Source: Bacillus pumilus
Lineage (GTDB): Bacteria; Bacillota; Bacilli; Bacillales; Bacillaceae
Direction of reading: 5' to 3'
DNA: 64,000 nucleotides
Assembly: GCF_900186955.1 (NCBI RefSeq)
Contig: NZ_LT906438.1
Span: forward strand, 1,612,001 to 1,676,000
Notes under the pieces: generated by a model
The model's database searches: none
The model's input: only the letters and a program-made list of their open reading frames with translations
What the model was told of the DNA's origin: nothing
Shown here: piece after piece, positions 58,001 to 64,000 of the stretch
Numbering within the stretch: the first letter of the stretch is position 1
Layout: every line of letters begins with the position of its first letter
Translations under genes and position numbers: made by a program

Positions 58001-58181
58001 TATTTTGGCAGGAACATTTGCAGCCATGCTTCCTTCAGGAGTGCTGTCTCTCCTGCAGATTGCAACACTTGTTCTCACAGGACTTTTGCTGTACGCACTC
58101 GTTGTGCTACCATTGTTCGTACCTGTGATGGTGAAATTGTTCGGATCAGCGAACTGGTTCCCATTTAAACGAAAAGAATAG
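55062..58181 (+). CDS. MMPL/RND-family exporter (YdgH-like), operon copy
   Basis: A 1039-residue transporter with the same plan as the protein at 48623-51739: two membrane blocks bearing FGIGTDYCILLLSRFKEE and LGVDYSIFLMERFNEY, separated by a long extracytoplasmic helical region with a Gln/Ala-rich coiled coil. Such proteins export lipids or hydrophobic toxins. Start ATG 55062 lies inside the marR gene, with AAGAGGAGG twelve bases upstream. Controlled with marR; substrate unknown. Confidence 0.91.
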   Translation: MRAIIKGRWLITILWIVLAAVLLITAPNMAQLTKEKGQISVPDGYPSSYANQLLKKMSENGDTEKSIVIVFQEKNIVKERETSLKKAMEILEKDQELHVEDITSYFDANKDIKKQMLSKDRTTLLVPVTYDSNKIKASDFKERVNEKLKSLNLTYEMTGQPLIDDDVITSSQEGLKKTEFITIGFILIVLVLVFRSAVAPFVPLVAVALSYLVSQSIVAYLVKYLDFPLSTFTQIFMVAIMFGIGTDYCILLLSRFKEEIAHGKDKIEAILITYKTAGKTVLFSGIAVLIGFTCIGLAQFQLYKSAVAVAVGVAVLIVALLTIVPFFMAVLGKVLFWPIKGDIAHPQSKMWETAGRFSFKKPLFSLLIVGVITLPPILMYKGTLSYNSLDEIGNKYESVNAFNTISDKFGPGEALPATIVVKSADLLDNNKGLIAVEKLSRAIEQTDGVSKVRSATRPVGKGLSDLYVKSQAKELNTGLDKSNEGLKKIQDALTTMSQSIEDQTPQIKSSGKGINKLISGTESVKTGIQNIEKSLRDLQGGIDQNKNGVAQIKEKIKGAKKELTTQVAQVNQQVSLYKSISKELKAALAQVDTSSSAAADVKALITQANKQFSTLEKQIPQVKENQSYQAIKASYNELSTTLQEGAKQADSYAKQAKEARKQLEAADAFIAKAREQQNVLTSQIDELIAGLDAIETGLDKTSKGQGQIADNMPKLANGAGQVIDGQKQMKEKIGGFGDDLTKLTDGLNKSVDGLEKISSGLMGAGDYLDELKNAPDQDMAGWFIPKDVLKNKAFKQVFDSYMSDDRKMTKIDVILEKNPYGNEAMSTIKQVEASVERALPETNLKDASFGVSGVSSMNADLKQLSDQDFNKTVLYMMIGIFLILVILFRSLVMPLYLVGSLILTYFTAIGMTEFIFTHFFGYPGINWAVPFFGFVILMALGVDYSIFLMERFNEYKTKDIQFAMTESMKNMGSVIMSAAVILAGTFAAMLPSGVLSLLQIATLVLTGLLLYALVVLPLFVPVMVKLFGSANWFPFKRKE

Positions 58182-58212
58182 ATATTTCAAATAGAAAGTA
58201 GGAATCCATGTG

Positions 58213-58941
58213 ATGAGTCGTTGGGCGCTGATAACAGGTGCCAGTGGCGGGATTGGGCAGGCTGCGGCAAAAAAGCTTGCCCAGGAAGGCTGCCATGTGA
58301 TACTCCATTATCACAAAAATGAACAGACAGCCGTTCAGCTTGCCGCTGAGCTGGAAGAAACATGTCATATTCAGACGCATGTCGTTCAAGCGGATTTAGC
58401 TAAAACGGGCGGAGCAGATGAGCTCGTCAGCCGTCTGCCTGTATGTCCAGATATTCTTGTATTAAATAGCGGTAAGAGTCATGTCGGATTAGTGACAGAT
58501 ACAGAAAAAGACGTATTAGCCAGTATGGTGCAGCTTCATGTCACAAGTCCATATGAGGTCACCCAGCACCTATTGCCAGCCATGATTCAAAAAAAAGCAG
58601 GTCATATTGTTGCGGTAAGCTCAATATGGGGAGAAACAGGTGCATCGTGTGAAGTGCTGTATAGCATGGTAAAGGGGGCGCAAAATGCGTTTATTAAAGG
58701 TCTGGCAAAAGAGCTTGCCCCAAGTGGAATTAGAGCAAATGCTGTTTCGCCAGGTGCTGTCCATACAGACATGATGAAAAGCTTCACACAAGAAGATATT
58801 GACATGCTGGAGGAAGAAATCCCGCTTGGCCGGCTTGCATCACCTGAGGAGATTGCAGATGTCATTTGGTTTCTCGCCTCAAAGCAGTCAAGTTATATGA
58901 CAGGTCAAATTTTATCCGTTAATGGAGGCTGGTACTGTTAA
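58213..58941 (+). CDS. ymfI: Short-chain dehydrogenase/reductase YmfI
   Basis: A 242-residue classical SDR. NAD(P) motif TGASGGIGQAAAKKL, LNSG in the NNAG position, the catalytic Ser in AVSSIWGETG, then Tyr and Lys in YSMVKGAQNAF. Relatives resemble FabG. ATG 58213 is preferred over GTG 58210 since it gives the B. subtilis length. Substrate unknown. It follows the inserted exporter by 31 bases and may share its transcript. Confidence 0.93.
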   Translation: MSRWALITGASGGIGQAAAKKLAQEGCHVILHYHKNEQTAVQLAAELEETCHIQTHVVQADLAKTGGADELVSRLPVCPDILVLNSGKSHVGLVTDTEKDVLASMVQLHVTSPYEVTQHLLPAMIQKKAGHIVAVSSIWGETGASCEVLYSMVKGAQNAFIKGLAKELAPSGIRANAVSPGAVHTDMMKSFTQEDIDMLEEEIPLGRLASPEEIADVIWFLASKQSSYMTGQILSVNGGWYC

Positions 58942-59014
58942 ATAACGTGTATAATTCGTAACTCCATGACAAAAGCTATGGCTGTAATTCATCTTTTCGA
59001 ATGGAGGAATCGAC

Positions 59015-59272
59015 ATGTCAGTACTTGAGAACTGGGACCATTGGAAAAACTTTTTAGGTGACCGCTTAAATCATGCGCAGGATAAAGGCTTAAAAGATGA
59101 TACCATCAATAACCTTGCGTATGAAATTGGCGGATATTTAGCTAACGAAGTTGAAGCAAAGAACGAGCAAGAAAGAGTACTTGCTGACCTTTGGAGCGTT
59201 GCATCAGAAGATGAGCAGCGCGCAATTGCCAATATGATGGTCAAACTGGTTGAAAATAATAGCTCGCACTAA
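59015..59272 (+). CDS. ymfJ: DUF3243 protein YmfJ
   Basis: An 85-residue all-helical protein (NWDHWKNFLGDRLNHAQDKG, LAYEIGGYLANEVEAKNEQER) conserved in Bacillus at this locus. No function known. ATGGAGGAAT precedes ATG 59015; a terminator follows. Confidence 0.93.
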   Translation: MSVLENWDHWKNFLGDRLNHAQDKGLKDDTINNLAYEIGGYLANEVEAKNEQERVLADLWSVASEDEQRAIANMMVKLVENNSSH

Positions 59273-59275
59273 ACA

Positions 59276-59306
59276 AAAAGAGGGGTCGTTTGTGCCTCTC
59301 TTTTTA
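59276..59306 (+). terminator. Terminator of ymfJ
   Basis: AAAAGAGG pairs with CCTCTCTTTT (one bulge) around a TCGTTTGTG loop, followed by further T residues. Confidence 0.8.
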
Positions 59307-59403
59307 TTTTAACTGTTTCACAACATTGTGCTTTCTAAAAATGTGAAAATGCTTTATGATATAGGAAGGTAAAAATTTGCCACAATGAAGGGGGTAATAT
59401 CAT

Positions 59404-60195
59404 TTGGCAAAGCTCGAATGGTATTTTGAATATGAGATACAGGTAAACCGTCCCGGACTTTTAGGAGACATTTCATCTCTAATGGGGATGCTTTCAATTA
59501 ATATTGTGACAATTAATGGTGTTGATGTATCAAGACGCGGAATGCTTCTGCGCTGTGACCATACAGATCAAATTAAGCGCCTTGAATCAATTTTAAATAC
59601 AATGGAAACGATAAAAGTAACGAAATTAAGACAGCCAAAACTTCGTGACCGCTTAGCGGTTCGTCACGGCAGATATATTCAGCGTGATGCAGATGACAAA
59701 AAGACGTTCCGATTTGAAAGGGACGAGCTTGGTCTTCTTGTTGATTTTATGGCTGAGCTATTTAAAAAAGAAGGACATAAATTGATTGGGATTCGCGGGA
59801 TGCCGCGTGTCGGAAAAACAGAATCAATTGTGGCTTCAAGTGTATGTGCCAGCAAGAGATGGCTTTTTGTATCGTCCACTCTTTTGAAACAGACGATCCG
59901 AAGCCAGCTGATTGCGGATGAATACAGCCCAGATAACGTCTTTATTATTGATGGAATTGTGTCGACGCGAAGAGGTTCTGAGAAGCACTTGCAGCTTTTA
60001 AGAGAAATTATGAGACTGCCGGCAACAAAAGTAGTTGAGCATCCAGACATCTTTATTCAAAATTCAGAATATACAATGGATGATTTCGACTATATCATTG
60101 AATTGCGTAATAGTGCAGACGAAGAGATTACATATGAGCACGCTGAAGAACCACAAGTGTTTGATCATTCTGGTTTTTCTGGCTTCGATTTTTAA
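59404..60195 (+). CDS. ymfK: DUF3388 protein YmfK
   Basis: A 263-residue protein with an ACT-like N-terminal domain (EYEIQVNRPGLLGDISSLMG) and a C-terminal nucleotide-binding-like domain with GMPRVGKTES, a P-loop relative, near residue 133. Conserved just before rodZ in Bacillus; function unknown. Start TTG 59404 follows AAGGGGGTAATA. Confidence 0.93.
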   Translation: MAKLEWYFEYEIQVNRPGLLGDISSLMGMLSINIVTINGVDVSRRGMLLRCDHTDQIKRLESILNTMETIKVTKLRQPKLRDRLAVRHGRYIQRDADDKKTFRFERDELGLLVDFMAELFKKEGHKLIGIRGMPRVGKTESIVASSVCASKRWLFVSSTLLKQTIRSQLIADEYSPDNVFIIDGIVSTRRGSEKHLQLLREIMRLPATKVVEHPDIFIQNSEYTMDDFDYIIELRNSADEEITYEHAEEPQVFDHSGFSGFDF

Positions 60196-60218
60196 TATGG
60201 TAATGGTAGGTGTTTGTT

Positions 60219-61130
60219 TTGACTGAATTGGGAAAACGGCTCATTGAGGCCAGAGAGGAAAAAGGGATGTCGCTGGAGGATCTTCAGACGGTGACCAAAA
60301 TCCAAAAGCGCTACTTGCTAGCAATCGAACAAGGAAACTATGATATTATTCCAGGTAAATTTTACGTCAGAGCATTTATTAAACAATATGCCGAAGCCGT
60401 TGGACTAAATCCTGAACAATTGTTCGAAGAATTTCGTAAAGATGTGCCGAGCACGTATAACGATGAAGTATCTGATAAATTATCAAATATTAAGCCGCAA
60501 AGAGAGCTGCCTAAGCCTGCCTCGAAGGTGCTTGAGTTGCTGCCGACCATTTTGATTATTGGAGGCGTCCTTGTGGTCATCGCGATCATTTATGTCATCG
60601 TGCAGGCGGTCAATCATGATAGCGGACAGAAGAACAACCAGACGGCTCCTCAGCAGTCAGAATCTAAGTATGAAGTATCTGAGGATTCATCTCTTGCCAA
60701 GGATCAAAAGAAAAAAGAAAAAGCTTCGTCAGATGATCAAGAAAAATCATCTAAAAAAGATGACTCATCAAAGGATTCATCCAAAGACGATGAAACGGTC
60801 TCTTTGAAGGCAGCGAATACAGAAGGCTCAACGACAACGTATGAAGTGTCAGGCGCAGATGAGATGGAGTTAACCATTTCTGCTACAAAAGCTTCTTGGC
60901 TGCGCGTCAGAGACGAATCTGGAAAAGTGCTGAAAATGGGTGAACTAAAAGATGGTGAATCGTTTAAAACAGACCTGTCTGAGCTCTCTCAGGTCGATAT
61001 CCGTCTAGGCAATGCGACTGGAATTGATATTAAGGTGAATGACGAGACACTTAAGTACGAATTAGACCCTAAGAACACCATGACACAAAACATTGTGATT
61101 GTGAATAAAGGAAAGGAAAAGTCATCTTAA
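60219..61130 (+). CDS. rodZ: Cell-shape protein RodZ (YmfM)
   Basis: A 303-residue RodZ. N-terminal helix-turn-helix (TELGKRLIEAREEKGMSLEDL, about 1-70) that contacts MreB, one membrane segment (LLPTILIIGGVLVVIAIIYV, about 106-130), a Ser/Lys/Asp-rich linker and a C-terminal beta domain. It helps place the elongation machinery. Start TTG 60219 is six bases after GGTAGGTG; a frame from 60210 begins within that site. Confidence 0.95.
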   Translation: MTELGKRLIEAREEKGMSLEDLQTVTKIQKRYLLAIEQGNYDIIPGKFYVRAFIKQYAEAVGLNPEQLFEEFRKDVPSTYNDEVSDKLSNIKPQRELPKPASKVLELLPTILIIGGVLVVIAIIYVIVQAVNHDSGQKNNQTAPQQSESKYEVSEDSSLAKDQKKKEKASSDDQEKSSKKDDSSKDSSKDDETVSLKAANTEGSTTTYEVSGADEMELTISATKASWLRVRDESGKVLKMGELKDGESFKTDLSELSQVDIRLGNATGIDIKVNDETLKYELDPKNTMTQNIVIVNKGKEKSS

Positions 61131-61152
61131 GCAAGTAGATGACTTTTCTTTT
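61116..61152 (+). terminator. Terminator of rodZ
   Basis: GAAAAGTCATCT at 61116-61127 pairs with AGATGACTTTTC at 61137-61148, followed by TTTTG. The left arm lies in the last rodZ codons. Confidence 0.9.
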
Positions 61153-61205
61153 GTTCCTACTATTATATATACATAAAAAAATGGCTTATTGGAGGATTGA
61201 AATTC

Positions 61206-61787
61206 ATGTTTAACTTACCGAATAAAATAACTCTTTCTAGGATCGCCTTGATCCCTGTTTTTATGATTATTATGCTTGCACCTTTAGATTGGGGCGTTGC
61301 ACGTTTTGGTCACGTCAGCATCGAAGTGACGCATCTTGTTGGAGCAATCCTGTTTATTGTTGCTTCGACAACGGACTGGATTGATGGGTACTATGCGCGT
61401 AAACTGAACTTAGTGACGAATTTTGGTAAATTTTTAGATCCGCTTGCAGATAAATTGCTTGTTTCAGCTGCTTTAATTATACTTGTTCAGTACAACCTCA
61501 CGCCGGCATGGATGGCGATTGTGATCATTAGCCGTGAATTTGCTGTAACTGGTCTAAGGCTTGTACTAGCCGGAGGCGGTGAAGTGGTAGCAGCTAATAT
61601 GCTTGGAAAAGTGAAAACATGGGCGCAAATCATTGCGATTTCAGCTCTTCTATTGCATAACCTGCCGTTCGAACTTGTATCATTCCCGTTTGGTGACCTT
61701 GCGATGTGGGTAGCAGTGTTCTTCACTGTTGTGTCAGGCTGGGATTACTTTGTGAAAAACTGGGAAGCTTTAAAGAATGCTAACTAA
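61206..61787 (+). CDS. pgsA: CDP-diacylglycerol-glycerol-3-phosphate 3-phosphatidyltransferase
   Basis: A 193-residue membrane enzyme making phosphatidylglycerol phosphate, same length as B. subtilis. The CDP-alcohol phosphotransferase motif DG(X)2AR(X)8G(X)3D(X)3D is present as [24 protein letters not shown], in parts DGYYAR and FLDPLADK. Four to five membrane helices. ATG 61206 follows GGAGG with ten bases; TTG 61197 is too close to it. It overlaps the frame of cinA only if the longer cinA start is used. Confidence 0.97.
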   Translation: MFNLPNKITLSRIALIPVFMIIMLAPLDWGVARFGHVSIEVTHLVGAILFIVASTTDWIDGYYARKLNLVTNFGKFLDPLADKLLVSAALIILVQYNLTPAWMAIVIISREFAVTGLRLVLAGGGEVVAANMLGKVKTWAQIIAISALLLHNLPFELVSFPFGDLAMWVAVFFTVVSGWDYFVKNWEALKNAN

Positions 61788-61803
61788 AAAGGACGTGTAC
61801 GCT

Positions 61804-63054
61804 TTGAAGTCAGAGAGAAAAGCAGAAATTATTGCAGTCGGTTCCGAACTTTTGCTAGGGCAAATTACGAATACGAATGCACAATTCATCAGCAAACAGC
61901 TGGCTGAAATTGGTGTGAATGTTTATTACCATACAGCAGTTGGTGACAATCCAGAGCGTTTAAAAAGGGCCATTCAAGTGGCGCAGGAAAGATCGAATTT
62001 TATTATCTTCTCAGGTGGTCTTGGACCAACGAAAGATGATTTAACAAAAGAAACCATCGCGAGTACGCTTGGAAAAGAGCTCGTGCTAAATGAAGAAGCA
62101 TTTGAATCCATTCAAGAATACTTTCGAAAGACTGGACGAGACATGTCACCGAATAACCGGAAGCAGGCACTCGTCCTAGAAGGATCTGATGTGCTCGTGA
62201 ACCGGTTTGGAATGGCTCCAGGTATGTTTATTCAAGAAAACGATACGTTTTATATGCTTCTTCCTGGTCCGCCAAGTGAACTGCATCCAATGTTTGAGAA
62301 CGAGGCGAAGCCGCTGATATCTGAGAAACTGGATTTGAAGGAAAAAATCGTGTCTGTTGTTCTTCGCTTTTTCGGAATCGGTGAATCACAGCTTGAAACA
62401 GACCTAGAAGATTTAATTGATGCTCAAACCAACCCAACGATTGCACCTCTCGCATCTGACGGTGAAGTGACACTTAGGCTCACGGCTAAGCATAAGGATG
62501 AAAAAGAAACGGAGCGTCTGTTAAAAGAGACGGAAGCGAAAATTTTAGCGCGTGTAGGAGAGTACTTCTACGGGTATGGTGATACATCACTTGTCCGTGA
62601 AGCCTCCAAGGCCTTGCACGAACACGGGAAAACAGTGGCAGCGGCTGAGAGCCTGACAGGAGGAATGTTTTCTGAATGGCTGACAGACCTTGAAGGTGCA
62701 TCGTCGATTTTAAGCGGCAGTATCGTTTGTTATACAAACCAAGTCAAACAGCAGGTGCTTGGCTGCCGTGAGGAAACATTGTCTTCTCATGGTGCTGTTA
62801 GCAAAGAGTGTGCTTTAGAGCTTGCTGAAGGTGCTAGAAAGCTTACGGGAAGTGATATTGGCATTAGCTTTACGGGTGTAGCAGGCCCTGATACCCACGA
62901 GGGACAGCCTGTCGGAAAAGTGTTCATCGGGCTATCTACGAAAGACCATACAGACGTGTTTGAATGGATGTTTACAGGAAGCCGGTCGGGCATTCGAAAG
63001 CGCGCTGTGAAATACGGACTGCATCACTTGCTCAATTTATTAAAAGAAAGTTAA
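61804..63054 (+). CDS. cinA: Competence/damage-inducible protein CinA
   Basis: A 416-residue protein, B. subtilis length. The N-terminal molybdopterin-binding-like domain ([29 protein letters not shown]) has been linked to ADP-ribose pyrophosphatase activity. The C-terminal CinA domain ([28 protein letters not shown]) is an NMN deamidase type. Start TTG 61804 follows AAAAGGA and begins [13 protein letters not shown]; the in-frame ATG 61777 would overlap pgsA. recA lies next, as in other Bacillus and streptococci. Confidence 0.95.
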   Translation: MKSERKAEIIAVGSELLLGQITNTNAQFISKQLAEIGVNVYYHTAVGDNPERLKRAIQVAQERSNFIIFSGGLGPTKDDLTKETIASTLGKELVLNEEAFESIQEYFRKTGRDMSPNNRKQALVLEGSDVLVNRFGMAPGMFIQENDTFYMLLPGPPSELHPMFENEAKPLISEKLDLKEKIVSVVLRFFGIGESQLETDLEDLIDAQTNPTIAPLASDGEVTLRLTAKHKDEKETERLLKETEAKILARVGEYFYGYGDTSLVREASKALHEHGKTVAAAESLTGGMFSEWLTDLEGASSILSGSIVCYTNQVKQQVLGCREETLSSHGAVSKECALELAEGARKLTGSDIGISFTGVAGPDTHEGQPVGKVFIGLSTKDHTDVFEWMFTGSRSGIRKRAVKYGLHHLLNLLKES

Positions 63055-63084
63055 TTTTGTTTTTTGTTAGGTTTACTCCTTTAT

Positions 63085-63121
63085 AAAAGAGTGTTTTTTC
63101 TAATAGAAATCACTCTTTTCT
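63085..63121 (+). terminator. Terminator of cinA
   Basis: AAAAGAGTG at 63085-63093 pairs perfectly with CACTCTTTT at 63111-63119. Confidence 0.88.
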
Positions 63122-63130
63122 TAAAAATCT

Positions 63131-63170
63131 GCCAAGAAAAAATCGAATATGTGTTCGTTTTTTTCTTGGC
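63131..63170. promoter_or_regulatory. LexA (SOS) box of recA within a 40-base dyad
   Basis: CGAATATGTGTTCG at 63144-63157 matches the Bacillus LexA consensus CGAACNNNNGTTCG at all but one base. It is the centre of a larger inverted repeat, with GCCAAGAAAAAA at 63131-63142 mirrored by TTTTTTCTTGGC at 63159-63170. The right arm includes part of the promoter -35. Confidence 0.92.
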
Positions 63171-63194
63171 AAATGACGTGAAACAAGGTATAGT
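63166..63194 (+). promoter_or_regulatory. Promoter of recA
   Basis: TTGGCA at 63166-63171, 17 bases, TATAGT at 63189-63194. Repression by LexA bound just upstream and over the -35 is expected. Confidence 0.85.
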
Positions 63195-63230
63195 ATAGAT
63201 AGTGGAATTGATAAAGGAGGAAACAATAGA

Positions 63231-64000
63231 ATGAGTGATCGTCAAGCAGCCTTAGATATGGCTCTTAAACAAATAGAAAAACAGTTTGGTAAAGGCTCTA
63301 TTATGAAACTAGGAGAGCGAACAGATACACGTATTTCAACAGTACCGAGTGGTTCGTTAGCACTTGATACTGCACTAGGAATAGGTGGATATCCTCGCGG
63401 TCGTATTATTGAAGTATATGGTCCAGAGAGTTCTGGTAAAACGACAGTAGCACTTCATGCCATTGCCGAGGTTCAGCAGCAGGGAGGACAAGCTGCATTT
63501 ATTGATGCAGAGCATGCGCTCGATCCAGTTTATGCTCAAAAACTAGGTGTCAATATTGATGAGTTGTTACTTTCTCAGCCTGATACAGGAGAACAAGCAC
63601 TTGAAATTGCAGAAGCTCTTGTCCGCAGTGGTGCAGTTGACATTGTTGTTATTGACTCAGTAGCTGCTCTTGTGCCAAAAGCAGAGATTGAAGGAGACAT
63701 GGGTGATTCACACGTTGGTCTACAAGCACGCTTGATGTCCCAAGCACTTCGTAAACTATCTGGTGCCATTAATAAATCAAAAACCATTGCCATCTTTATT
63801 AACCAAATTCGTGAAAAAGTTGGGGTCATGTTCGGTAACCCTGAAACAACGCCAGGTGGACGTGCGCTGAAGTTCTATTCATCTGTTCGTTTAGAAGTGC
63901 GCCGTGCTGAACAGCTGAAGCAGGGCAATGACATTATGGGGAATAAAACGAGAATTAAAGTAGTGAAAAACAAAGTAGCACCGCCATTCCGTATTGCAGA
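63231..64000 (+). CDS. recA: Recombinase RecA (partial, cut by the window end)
   Basis: The first 256 codons of RecA, which forms ATP-dependent filaments on single-stranded DNA for strand exchange and triggers LexA self-cleavage. Walker A is GPESSGKTT, and the [26 protein letters not shown] and [21 protein letters not shown] blocks are present. AAAGGAGGAAAC precedes ATG 63231. The reading frame is open to the edge. Confidence 0.98.
   Translation, partial: MSDRQAALDMALKQIEKQFGKGSIMKLGERTDTRISTVPSGSLALDTALGIGGYPRGRIIEVYGPESSGKTTVALHAIAEVQQQGGQAAFIDAEHALDPVYAQKLGVNIDELLLSQPDTGEQALEIAEALVRSGAVDIVVIDSVAALVPKAEIEGDMGDSHVGLQARLMSQALRKLSGAINKSKTIAIFINQIREKVGVMFGNPETTPGGRALKFYSSVRLEVRRAEQLKQGNDIMGNKTRIKVVKNKVAPPFRIA

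Overview
The window reads as chromosomal DNA of a Bacillus of the B. pumilus / B. safensis / B. altitudinis group. The backbone follows the B. subtilis gene order exactly (proS-polC-rimP-nusA-rnpM-rplGA-infB-ylxP-rbfA-truB-ribC-rpsO-pnp-ylxY-mlpA-ymxH-spoVFA-spoVFB-asd-dapG-dapA-rnjB-tepA-ylzJ-spoIIIE-ymfC-ymfD-ymfF-ymfH-ymfI-ymfJ-ymfK-rodZ-pgsA-cinA-recA), and the proteins match their B. subtilis counterparts closely in length. The species-group call rests on two accessory blocks: a GH9/GH48 cellulase pair and a plantazolicin cluster. Nearly everything is on the plus strand.

Layout. 1-4630: end of proS, then polC. 5052-11501: four glycoside hydrolases (GH9-CBM3, GH48, GH10, GH5 mannanase), of which only the last has a visible signal peptide. 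11671-21682: a complete, clearly AT-richer gene cluster for the linear azole/oxazole peptide plantazolicin. It holds a membrane protein/regulator pair (pznF, pznK), an ABC exporter (pznG, pznH), a pentapeptide-repeat protein (pznI), the short precursor gene pznA on the minus strand at 15743-15868, and the modification operon pznJCDBEL. 22131-29322: the nusA-infB operon running through truB and ribC, preceded by two leader hairpins. 29340-42520: rpsO, pnp, two zinc peptidase/deacetylase-type genes, an added phosphotransferase-like gene, the dipicolinate/lysine genes and RNase J2. 42640-63054: tepA, spoIIIE and the ymf genes, into which two MMPL/RND exporter genes and a MarR regulator are inserted. 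63131-64000: recA (cut by the window edge) with a canonical SOS box.

How the parts work together. PznC (leader-binding E1-like protein), PznD (YcaO) and PznB (flavin dehydrogenase) would convert Cys/Ser/Thr of the PznA core to azoles. PznE is the candidate leader protease, PznL dimethylates the new N-terminal Arg, and PznG/PznH would export the product. pznA lies head-to-head with pznJ and tail-to-tail with pznI, with its own promoter. A perfect palindrome over the pznF -10 box suggests PznK self-control. In the ymf region, both MMPL promoters carry the same TAGTTNAACTA-type palindrome over their -10 elements, so the single MarR protein probably controls both.

Novelty. The plantazolicin pathway itself is known, including from B. 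pumilus (the methyltransferase BpumL has been studied structurally). The less familiar observations here are the pentapeptide-repeat protein in the PznI position, the palindromic operator, a direct repeat bracketing the island and overlapping the rimP promoter, the missing signal peptides of GH9 and GH48, and the shared MarR operators. All comparisons to other genomes are from memory; nothing was searched.
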